A DNA stretch of 7,129 nucleotides, taken from NCBI GenBank assembly GCA_021839095.1, contig JAKCBU010000051.1:1-7129 (forward strand). The letters run 5' to 3'. Made by a program: the position numbers and the translations under genes. Shown here in pieces: positions 1 to 7,129 of the stretch; position 1 is the stretch's first letter, and the number at the start of each line of letters is the position of its first letter. The notes under the pieces are model-generated. The model had not been told where the DNA came from and ran no database searches. It saw only the letters and a list, made by a program, of their open reading frames with translations. Origin of the DNA: Pseudomonadota bacterium (lineage in GTDB: Bacteria > Pseudomonadota > Gammaproteobacteria > Acidithiobacillales > Acidithiobacillaceae).

Positions 1-876
1 GCTCAAGCGTCGCTGATATTCCCGCAACACCTCGATACTTTGGGTACGCAAGGCCCAGCCGGTAATGGCCGCTGTCACATTGGGGTTGCCGTCGCGGTCG
101 CCACCGATCCAGGAACCAAAGCGGATGAAAGCCGGGATGTCGATATCGTCATTGCCAAAGACCCGCCGCGCCGCCCGCCGCGCCGCCTGATAGGTACGCG
201 GCACCGCCTCAAAGAGACTGTCGCGGAAGTAGAAGAGGCCGTTCTCGACCTCGTCCTGCACCTGCGGCCGATTGGTACGCACTTCCTCGGTTTCCCAAAG
301 GATCTGGATCTGTGCCTTGAGGTTATTGATCACCTCTTGTTCTTCCTCATGGTTGAGGGACGGATCGTCAAGCATTTTGCTGGCCACGAAAATGCGGCGC
401 AAACCATGAAGCACCGTCCGGCGCTTGGATTCGGTGGGATGCGCGGTGAATACCGGCAGGTAGCGCGTCTGATCCAAGAGGAATTGTATTTGCCCGGAAT
501 TGATGCCCTGGCTTTGCAATTCGCGAAAAGTTTCTTCGAAGGAACCGATCCACAGTCCATCCCCCTTTTGTAACAGGCGGCGGCGATGCAGATGTTGGAA
601 TTCTTCTTCCGCAATGTTGACCAAGCTGAAGTAGGTGTTGAATGCACGTATTACCAGTACCAGATCATCCTGAGGCAGCGCATTGATAAAGCGGGCGAGA
701 CGATCGCGCAAACGGGGATCTTCTCTTTTGTGCAAGCGGATGTACCCCTGGCGAAGCTGTTCTACGGCGTTGAACACCCGGGTTCCGGCCTGTTCGCGGA
801 GGACCTCGCCGAGCAGGTTGCCGAGGAGTTTGACGCGGGCGCGTAGCACTTTGTCGTTGATGGCCGTCTTTTCCAA
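1..876 (-). CDS. ppc: Phosphoenolpyruvate carboxylase, N-terminal 292 residues (partial)
   Basis: The enzyme carboxylates phosphoenolpyruvate with bicarbonate to give oxaloacetate and phosphate, the anaplerotic entry to the TCA cycle in the cytoplasm. Translation of the - strand gives an N-terminus typical of bacterial PEPC. The FTAHPTES motif at residues 143-150 carries His146, equivalent to the catalytic His138 of the E. coli enzyme. The block FGSWIGGDRDGNP at about 253-265 is a second family hallmark. The reading frame stays open to the left window edge, so about two thirds of the usual 880-940 residues lie outside. The start is TTG at 876-874: it is preceded at 9 nt by AAGGAG, and the following residues (MEKTAINDKV, then a VKLLGNLLGEVL helix) align with the start of known PEPCs. 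No ATG occurs near this point. The gene diverges from hfq, with 392 bases between the two start codons. The family assignment is secure; the start is likely. Confidence 0.96.
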   Translation of the reverse strand, partial: MEKTAINDKVLRARVKLLGNLLGEVLREQAGTRVFNAVEQLRQGYIRLHKREDPRLRDRLARFINALPQDDLVLVIRAFNTYFSLVNIAEEEFQHLHRRRLLQKGDGLWIGSFEETFRELQSQGINSGQIQFLLDQTRYLPVFTAHPTESKRRTVLHGLRRIFVASKMLDDPSLNHEEEQEVINNLKAQIQILWETEEVRTNRPQVQDEVENGLFYFRDSLFEAVPRTYQAARRAARRVFGNDDIDIPAFIRFGSWIGGDRDGNPNVTAAITGWALRTQSIEVLREYQRRLS

Positions 877-885
877 GTATTCAGT

Positions 886-891
886 CTCCTT
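886..891 (-). promoter_or_regulatory. Shine-Dalgarno site of ppc
   Basis: On the - strand this reads AAGGAG, 9 nt upstream of the TTG codon at 876-874. It is the only strong ribosome binding site near the start of the PEPC reading frame, and it decides in favour of the non-ATG start. Confidence 0.75.
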
Positions 892-906
892 AATTAAGCA
901 CAACAC

Positions 907-945
907 CCCGGGACGACCAGCGGCGGGCCATCCGCTGGAGCCGGG
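907..945. repeat. Inverted repeat / hairpin in the ppc leader
   Basis: A perfect 7-bp inverted repeat, CCAGCGG at 917-923 and CCGCTGG at 932-938, encloses an 8-base loop. An outer 5-bp pair, CCCGG at 907-911 with CCGGG at 941-945, extends it across a small internal loop. It lies 16 bases beyond the ppc Shine-Dalgarno site, so in a ppc transcript it would form a GC-rich hairpin just before the ribosome binding site. There is no clean T tract after it on either strand, so a terminator is less likely than a leader structure or a protein site. The function is unknown. Confidence 0.45.
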
Positions 946-957
946 TATGCCTCTTTG

Positions 958-984
958 GGGGCTGTCTCGGTAAAAGCCCCTTTT
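958..984. repeat. Small GC hairpin with short T run (+ sense)
   Basis: GGGGCT at 958-963 pairs with AGCCCC at 975-980 around an 11-base loop, and on the + strand TTTT follows at 981-984. The stem is only 6 bp and the T run is four, so it is at best a weak + strand terminator. In the - sense it would be a second hairpin in the ppc leader. No gene upstream on the + strand needs terminating here. Confidence 0.3.
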
Positions 985-1050
985 GTGACTCGTTGACCCT
1001 GGACAGGCCGAGGGAGGGCTGGGGATCATTTACCGGATGACACTACTCCT

Positions 1051-1079
1051 AAGCTAATGGGAAGCGTGCTGCACGTCAA
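1051..1079 (-). promoter_or_regulatory. Candidate sigma-70-type promoter for ppc
   Basis: Read on the - strand, TTGACG (1079-1074) matches the -35 consensus at five of six positions. It is followed after exactly 17 bases by TAGCTT (1056-1051), which matches the -10 consensus at only three positions, including the key first, second and last. Transcription would start near 1044 and leave a leader of roughly 165-170 bases containing both hairpins at 907-945 and 958-980. It is the best candidate I find facing ppc, but the -10 is weak. Confidence 0.38.
1065..1075. repeat. Short dyad inside the candidate ppc promoter
   Basis: CGTGC at 1065-1069 and GCACG at 1071-1075 form a perfect 5+5 bp dyad around a single T. 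It lies in the spacer and overlaps the edge of the putative -35 box of the ppc promoter, where a repressor or activator could bind. It is short enough to be chance. Confidence 0.25.
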
Positions 1080-1113
1080 AGATTTTTCACCATGGACGCG
1101 GATTCTTCGTATC

Positions 1114-1170
1114 GGAGCGCCTGGGAGCGATGAGCCGAGCCTGTGCGAGCATGGCGCTCCATCTTTTTTT
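1114..1170 (+). terminator. Rho-independent-terminator-like hairpin upstream of hfq
   Basis: GGAGCGCC at 1114-1121 pairs perfectly with GGCGCTCC at 1153-1160. Two bases and a C later comes a run of seven T (1164-1170). The stem can gain two more pairs (AT 1111-1112 with AT 1161-1162) past a bulged C. The loop of 31 bases is longer than usual for an intrinsic terminator, and I find no good inner stem. It points rightward, towards hfq, and has no coding sequence before it on the same strand, since ppc is on the other strand. It would therefore end a transcript that starts within this same intergenic region: a small RNA, or a prematurely stopped hfq leader. Confidence 0.5.
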
Positions 1171-1180
1171 GAGTTAGTCT

Positions 1181-1239
1181 AAGCGCCAATGCAGTGCGAT
1201 GAGTCCCGCATGGCTTTTTCCACTACCCTAAAAGCGCCA
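1181..1239 (+). repeat. Paired direct repeats AAGCGCCA before hfq
   Basis: The octamer AAGCGCCA occurs at 1181-1188 and again at 1232-1239, both within a CTAA-containing context, with starts 51 bases apart (about five helical turns). Both flank the area where an hfq promoter or leader is expected. The related GAGCGCC occurs at 1115-1121, and the complementary TGGCGCT at 1152-1158. They may be protein sites or alternative RNA pairing partners; chance is possible. Confidence 0.35.
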
Positions 1240-1268
1240 TGGAGCAAATAGTCTTAAGGAGATAAAAA

Positions 1269-1553
1269 ATGGCCGGACAACAAAAAGGACAGATCCTTCA
1301 GGATCCCTTTCTCAATCTGTTACGCAAAGAGCACGTGCCCGTCGCGATCTATCTGGTGAACGGGATCAAGCTGCAAGGGTTTGTGGAATCTTTCGACCAG
1401 TTTGTCGTATTGCTGCGCAATAATGTCAGTCAGATGATTTATAAACATGCTATTTCCACCGTGGTGCCCGGCCGTGATGTGCGTTTGCCCTTGCCTGAAG
1501 GGGAAGCCGAGGGCGTCGCAGAAGTGAAGGAGAGGCCTGATTCTGGGCAATAG
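1269..1553 (+). CDS. hfq: RNA chaperone Hfq
   Basis: Hfq is a ring-shaped hexameric Sm-like protein that binds small RNAs and mRNAs and promotes their pairing. At 94 residues the protein covers the complete Sm fold. The N-terminal LQDPFLN block (10-16) with Gln11 is followed by Sm1 with [11 protein letters not shown] (27-37), which contains distal-face residues such as Tyr28. FDQF follows at 42-45, and Sm2 carries the diagnostic YKH triad (Tyr58, Lys59, His60) before AISTVVP. The lateral rim reads RKEH (19-22) instead of the enterobacterial RRER. The C-terminal tail of about 25 residues is short, charged and probably disordered. AAGGAG at 1256-1261 lies 7 bases before the ATG. In E. coli miaA precedes hfq; here it is absent and ppc diverges instead. 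hflX begins 16 bases after the stop. Identity is certain. Confidence 0.98.
   Translation: MAGQQKGQILQDPFLNLLRKEHVPVAIYLVNGIKLQGFVESFDQFVVLLRNNVSQMIYKHAISTVVPGRDVRLPLPEGEAEGVAEVKERPDSGQ
1527..1532 (+). promoter_or_regulatory. Shine-Dalgarno-like sequence inside the hfq end
   Basis: AAGGAG lies within the last codons of hfq (Lys-Glu). It sits 37 bases before the GTG taken as the hflX start, too far to serve it directly, but only 7 bases before an in-frame ATT at 1540-1542 and 4 bases before a CTG at 1537-1539. It may assist translational re-initiation into hflX or reveal a non-canonical start; it may also be a coincidence of the coding sequence. Confidence 0.35.
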
Positions 1554-1569
1554 CGCAACGGCCGTCGCC

Positions 1570-2862
1570 GTGCCCCGGGAAAGGGTTTTACTCGTTCATG
1601 TGACCTTGCATGGTGAAGCAGACCCGGATGCGGGTGAGGAGTTTCGTCATTTGGCCGCGGACAGCGGGGCAGAAGTGCTGGAATTGCTCTCTGTGCAGCG
1701 CGCGCGTCCGGACCCTTCCACTTTTCTGGGGCGGGGTAAGGTGGAGGAACTTGCGGCCCAAGTGGTGGCGCGAGCAGTGGATGTAGTGCTCTTCGATCGG
1801 ATGCTGAGCCCCGTCCAGGAGCGCAATCTGGAGCGGGCCCTGGGCTGTCGGGTGGTGGACCGGGTGGGTCTCATCCTGGATATTTTCGCCCGGCGGGCGC
1901 GCACGCATGAAGGTAAATTGCAGGTGGAGCTGGCGCAGTTGACTCGCTTGCGAACCCGTTTGATCCGCGGTTGGACCCATCTCGAACGGCAGCGCGGTGG
2001 TATCGGGTTGCGCGGACCGGGCGAGACCCAACTGGAAACCGATCGCCGACTGATCGGCGCGCGTATTCTTGCTTTACGTGGGCGATTGGCTAAGGTCGCC
2101 GCGCATCGGGCCACCCAACGGCGTGCGCGTCAGCGCGCACCTCTCCCCACAGTGGCCCTGGTGGGATACACCAATGCAGGAAAATCCACGCTTTTCAATT
2201 TGCTGACTGAGAGCGCCCACTATGCGGCGGACCGGTTGTTCGCGACGCTTGATCCCGCCATTCGACGTGTACAGGTGGCGGAGCGCGATGCCATCCTGCT
2301 CGCCGATACCGTCGGTTTTCTCCGCGACTTGCCGACGGAACTGGTTGCCGCTTTCCGGGCCACGCTGGAAGAAGTAAACCAGGCGCAGTTGCTGTTGCAC
2401 GTGGTGGATGGCAGCGCCCCGGACCGCGACGCGCAGATCGCCGCAGTCGATGCGGTATTGAAAGAAATCGGCGCGGATGAAATTCCCCGCTTACTCGTGC
2501 TCAATAAAGTGGATCGGTTGAGTGAACCCCCTGGAAACGTCTTTGAAGGTGCTGGTCATCTGGTGGCGGTACGCGTCAGTGCGCGTTCCGGGGCGGGCCT
2601 CCCGGAGTTGCTGCAGGCCATGGCGGATCGGGTAGGACGTTCCATGCTGCGCGCCGAGTTGACACTGACGCCGGGGGAGGGCGCTTTGCGTGCCCGTTTG
2701 CATCGTATGGCCCATGTCGTCGAAGAAAGTTTTGATGAGCGTGGGAGGGCGCACGTGGTTTTCGATATCGACGATCTCGCCTGGCGGCGTTTATGCGCGC
2801 GGTTGCGTGACAGCGGTTGTCAGGCCGTGGACGCGCCCTCTACAATACCCGCTGAAAACTGA
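1570..2862 (+). CDS. hflX: Ribosome-associated GTPase HflX
   Basis: HflX is a translation-factor-like GTPase that binds the 50S ribosomal subunit and can split stalled or idle 70S ribosomes, notably in heat stress. The protein is 430 residues long, close to the E. coli protein. The N-terminal HflX domain shows FLGRGK (52-57), ERNLERALGCRVVDR (84-98), ARTHEGKLQVELAQL (110-124) and the GGIGLRGPGETQLETDRR signature (143-160). The G domain has G1 GYTNAGKS (199-206), G2 in FATLDP (224-229, Thr226), G3 DTVGF (246-250), G4 NKVD (312-315) and G5 SARS (337-340). A C-terminal domain ends with VVFDIDDLAW. GTG at 1570 is the first standard start codon in frame after a stop at 1525-1527, but it has no Shine-Dalgarno site, so coupling to hfq translation or a more upstream unusual start is possible. 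Function is certain; the exact start is not. Confidence 0.96.
   Translation: MPRERVLLVHVTLHGEADPDAGEEFRHLAADSGAEVLELLSVQRARPDPSTFLGRGKVEELAAQVVARAVDVVLFDRMLSPVQERNLERALGCRVVDRVGLILDIFARRARTHEGKLQVELAQLTRLRTRLIRGWTHLERQRGGIGLRGPGETQLETDRRLIGARILALRGRLAKVAAHRATQRRARQRAPLPTVALVGYTNAGKSTLFNLLTESAHYAADRLFATLDPAIRRVQVAERDAILLADTVGFLRDLPTELVAAFRATLEEVNQAQLLLHVVDGSAPDRDAQIAAVDAVLKEIGADEIPRLLVLNKVDRLSEPPGNVFEGAGHLVAVRVSARSGAGLPELLQAMADRVGRSMLRAELTLTPGEGALRARLHRMAHVVEESFDERGRAHVVFDIDDLAWRRLCARLRDSGCQAVDAPSTIPAEN
2817..2846 (+). promoter_or_regulatory. Candidate internal promoter for hflK-hflC-hisZ-purA
   Basis: TTGTCA at 2817-2822 and TACAAT at 2841-2846 each match the sigma-70 consensus at five of six positions and are 18 bases apart. 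Transcription would begin near 2853, about 25 bases before the hflK ATG, so the leader would contain the whole hflK ribosome binding site. It lies in the last codons of hflX, so part of the match could be chance, but its position and quality are the best of any promoter-like sequence in the window. Confidence 0.5.
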
Positions 2863-2877
2863 AGGAAGGAGAGCGGT

Positions 2878-4050
2878 ATGCCGTGGAGTGATCCGGGCGG
2901 AAATGGCAACAAGAACGATAACAACCCGTGGGGACGGCGCCCCAATTCGCAAAAACCCGCCTTTGACATCCAGCGAATTACCCAGGAATTAAAAAAGTTG
3001 GGCGGAATTTTTGGCCCCGGTGGTGGCCGGGGCGGCGGGCCCAAGATGAATTACCAGTGGCTGCACCGCCTGCCTTTCCTGGTGATTGCGATTTTGATCC
3101 TGTTTTGGATTGCATCGGGCGTCTATGTCGTGGGACCGGATGAAGAGGGCATTGTGCTGCGCTTCGGCAAAGAGGTCGGTATCGTCCAGCCAGGTCTGCA
3201 TTACCGGCTTCCTTTTCCTTTTGAGCGCGTCTATCTGCCCAAGGTGGCGCAAAGTCGTCGCCTGGTGCTGGGATACAGTGGCGCCGCCGATTCCATGAAC
3301 CCTGGGATGATGCTAACCGCCGATGAAAATGTGGTGGATGTGCGTTTTTCCGTGCAATACCGCATTACCAACCCCAGCCATTATCTGTTTGCCACCACCA
3401 ACCCGGGGCAATTGATTGCCTACTGCGCGGAGTCGGCCATGCGCGAGGTGGTGGGGCGCAGCAAGATGGATGATCTGCTTACTACGGGGCGAGGGGCCAT
3501 GGAGCAGCAGGCGCGGCAAATCACCCAGCGTCTGCTCGACCGCTATCAGGCGGGTGTCCATGTCGACACGATGCGGCTATTGGACGTGGGACCACCCAAA
3601 GCAGTCCAGCCCGCTTTCACCGACGTGACGGCAGCGCGTGAGGATATGGAGCGGTTGCGTAATGAAGCGCAGGCCTATGCGAGTGCGGTGATTCCCAAAT
3701 CCAAAGGCGAAGCGGCCGCCATGATCACCAATGCGGAGGCTTATAAGCAGCAGGTGGTGGATCATGCCAAAGGGGACAGTGCGCGTTTCACGGACATCCT
3801 CCAGGCCTACGAAAAAAATCCGAAGGTAGTGAGTGAACGCATGTACTTGCAAACCATGCAGAATATTCTGAGCCATACTCGGAAGGTGATTGTCGAGGGC
3901 AAGGAACGGCCGGTGATCCATCTTCATCTGCCGACGGCGGGCGGTAGCCCAACAGATTCGCTTTTTGCCGCGCCGGCTGTTTCGATGGCGCCGCCCATGG
4001 CATCCACGGTCAGTCCGGTGAGTCCGTCGGTGTCGGGAGCGAAGTCATGA
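2878..4050 (+). CDS. hflK: FtsH-associated SPFH membrane protein HflK
   Basis: HflK and HflC assemble a large periplasm-facing SPFH/band-7 complex in the inner membrane that surrounds the FtsH protease and tempers its activity. The 390-residue protein has the usual HflK plan. A cytoplasmic N-terminal tail rich in Gly, Asn and Pro begins MPWSDPGGNG and includes PWG (17-19) and a glycine run at 47-54. One membrane segment follows at about 65-85 (LPFLVIAILILFW then IASGVYVV). The SPFH domain starts GPDEEGIVLRFGK (86-98) and includes ENVVDVRFSVQYRITNP (150-166). A helical region with AREDMERLRNEAQAY and alanine-rich repeats follows at about 252-320, then a Pro/Ser/Ala tail. AAGGAG at 2866-2871 is 6 bases before the ATG. 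hflX ends 15 bases upstream, and the stop codon overlaps the hflC start as ATGA. Confidence 0.97.
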   Translation: MPWSDPGGNGNKNDNNPWGRRPNSQKPAFDIQRITQELKKLGGIFGPGGGRGGGPKMNYQWLHRLPFLVIAILILFWIASGVYVVGPDEEGIVLRFGKEVGIVQPGLHYRLPFPFERVYLPKVAQSRRLVLGYSGAADSMNPGMMLTADENVVDVRFSVQYRITNPSHYLFATTNPGQLIAYCAESAMREVVGRSKMDDLLTTGRGAMEQQARQITQRLLDRYQAGVHVDTMRLLDVGPPKAVQPAFTDVTAAREDMERLRNEAQAYASAVIPKSKGEAAAMITNAEAYKQQVVDHAKGDSARFTDILQAYEKNPKVVSERMYLQTMQNILSHTRKVIVEGKERPVIHLHLPTAGGSPTDSLFAAPAVSMAPPMASTVSPVSPSVSGAKS

Positions 4051-4915
4051 AGAACCGGGCCTGGAGTGTGGTTCTCGTCGTGCTGGCCTTGTTGCTGTTG
4101 GCTTCCGCGAGTCTTTATTCGGTACGGATGACGCAGAGCGCGATCATTTTGCAATTCGGCAAAGCCGTTCGTGTGGTGGAAGCGCCCGGACTTTATCTCA
4201 AATGGCCATTGGTTCAGGATGTGGTATTCATTGACAAGCGCCTGACCAGTTACAGCACCCAGCCGGAACCTTTTCTGACGGTCGAAAAAAAGCCGGTGCT
4301 CATCGACTTTTTCGCCGAGTGGCGAGTGGTGAACCCGTTGGTTTTTTACACCCGCCTGCACAACACGTCGACCGCACAGAGTCGGATTGGCGACATCGTG
4401 CGCTCCGCGCTGCGCGGCGAGGTGGGTAAAATGTCCCTGGAATCCGTGATTCAAGGGCGTCGCCAAGAGATCATCAACCCGGTGTTGGCGGAGGCCAACT
4501 TGCGGCTGCAGCCTCTGGGTGTGCGACTGGTGGACGTACGTATTTTGCAGGTGGGGTTGCCGCCGGAAGTGTTGCGGGCGGTGTACAAACGGATGGAGGC
4601 CGAGCGTACGCGGGAGGCCAACGATTACCGTTCCCGGGGGGCCGCCGATGCGGCTAAAATCCGCGCCAATGCGGAAAAAGAAAAAACCGAGATCATGGCC
4701 AACGCCTATCGTCAGGAAGAAGAGATGAAGGGGCAAGGGGATGCGGAGGCGGCGTCCATTTATGGCGCGGCCTATGGCAAAAATCCGGCATTCTTCTCCT
4801 TCTACCGCAGCCTGGAGGCGTATCGTCACGGTCTGGGAGATAAAGATGTCCTGGTGCTGAATCCGAATTCGCCCTTCTTCAAGTATTTTCTTCACTCGCT
4901 GGGGCCGGCGAACCA

Positions 4916-4919
<4 letters not shown>
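4047..4919 (+). CDS. hflC: FtsH-associated SPFH membrane protein HflC
   Basis: HflC is the partner of HflK in the FtsH regulatory complex. The 290-residue protein starts with one hydrophobic N-terminal segment (about 7-25, WSVVLVVLALLLLASASLY), which acts as a signal anchor and leaves the bulk periplasmic. The SPFH domain follows: QSAIILQFGKAVRVVEAPGLYLKWP (30-54), FIDKRLTSY (61-69), FAEWRVVNP (89-97), then RGEVGKMSLE (123-132). The coiled, Ala/Glu-rich helix from about 175 contains RMEAERTREANDYRSRG (182-198), a standard HflC signature, and GDAEAASIY (231-239). It is shorter than E. coli HflC (334 residues), mostly through a shorter linker and tail. GGGAG at 4035-4039 lies 7 bases before the ATG inside hflK. 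ATGA overlaps at both ends tie it to hflK and hisZ. Confidence 0.97.

Positions 4920-7129
<2,210 letters not shown>

Larger units (their letters stand above)
877..1268. other. Divergent intergenic region between ppc and hfq
   Basis: This stretch of 392 bases separates two divergently transcribed genes, and I see no protein-coding frame in it with family character or a ribosome binding site. It holds hairpins near ppc (907-945 and 958-980), a candidate ppc promoter (1051-1079, - strand), a small dyad (1065-1075), a terminator-like hairpin pointing towards hfq (1114-1170), and AGCGCC elements at 1116-1121, 1182-1187 and 1233-1238. I could not pick out a convincing -35/-10 pair for hfq. The region is long for a simple bidirectional promoter, so it may also contain a small RNA gene or long regulated leaders. 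Confidence 0.8.

Noticed and set aside
40..573. A 177-codon open frame on the + strand at the left edge.
   Set aside because: The opposite strand encodes PEPC with its FTAHPTES and GGDRDGNP motifs over the same bases; the + frame has no recognisable domain.
958..984. Hairpin plus TTTT as a + strand terminator.
   Set aside because: The stem is six pairs and the T run four, with no upstream + strand gene, so it was kept only as a weak repeat entry.
1021..1170. Possible 6S RNA, SRP RNA or tRNA in the intergenic region.
   Set aside because: I see no SRP tetraloop/GGAAG core, no cloverleaf with TTCGA-type arm, and no long closing stem with central bubble as in 6S RNA.
1281..1340. Hfq rim RKEH instead of RRER as a possible functional loss.
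   Set aside because: I recall the same RKEHVPV sequence in beta-proteobacterial Hfq proteins, so this is a normal lineage variant, not an anomaly.

Overview
The window reads as a piece of a proteobacterial chromosome (roughly 58-60% GC by eye). It carries a conserved housekeeping cluster on the + strand, hfq-hflX-hflK-hflC-hisZ-purA, with a ppc gene diverging from it on the - strand. A separate HisZ subunit directly before purA is typical of beta-proteobacteria and Acidithiobacillus-like lineages. The Hfq rim sequence (RKEH) is also of the type I recall from beta-proteobacterial Hfq. My best guess is an Acidithiobacillus-type acidophilic autotroph, but that comes from remembered gene order and protein style, not from a search.

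Layout. Positions 1-876 (-) hold the first 292 codons of phosphoenolpyruvate carboxylase, starting at TTG; the rest lies outside the window. Positions 877-1268 are a 392-base divergent intergenic region with no convincing protein gene. It contains two hairpins just upstream of ppc, a candidate sigma-70-like promoter facing ppc, a hairpin plus seven-T tract facing hfq, and repeated AGCGCC elements. Hfq follows at 1269-1553, HflX at 1570-2862 (GTG start), HflK at 2878-4050, HflC at 4047-4919, HisZ at 4916-6118, and PurA from 6157 running off the right edge.

How the genes fit together. Hfq is an RNA chaperone, HflX a ribosome-associated GTPase, and HflK/HflC a membrane SPFH complex that restrains the FtsH protease; together they form an RNA- and protein-quality-control block. 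HisZ is the regulatory subunit of the first histidine-pathway enzyme and PurA makes the first committed AMP precursor, so the distal part concerns ATP/histidine/purine metabolism. The hflK-hflC and hflC-hisZ junctions are four-base ATGA overlaps, which implies one translationally coupled message. A well-formed promoter-like sequence at the end of hflX could let hflK onward be transcribed apart from hfq-hflX.

The protein-coding content is ordinary. The part most worth a second look is the ppc/hfq intergenic region: a terminator-like hairpin sits there with no gene upstream of it on its strand, which suggests either an undescribed small RNA or an attenuated hfq leader.
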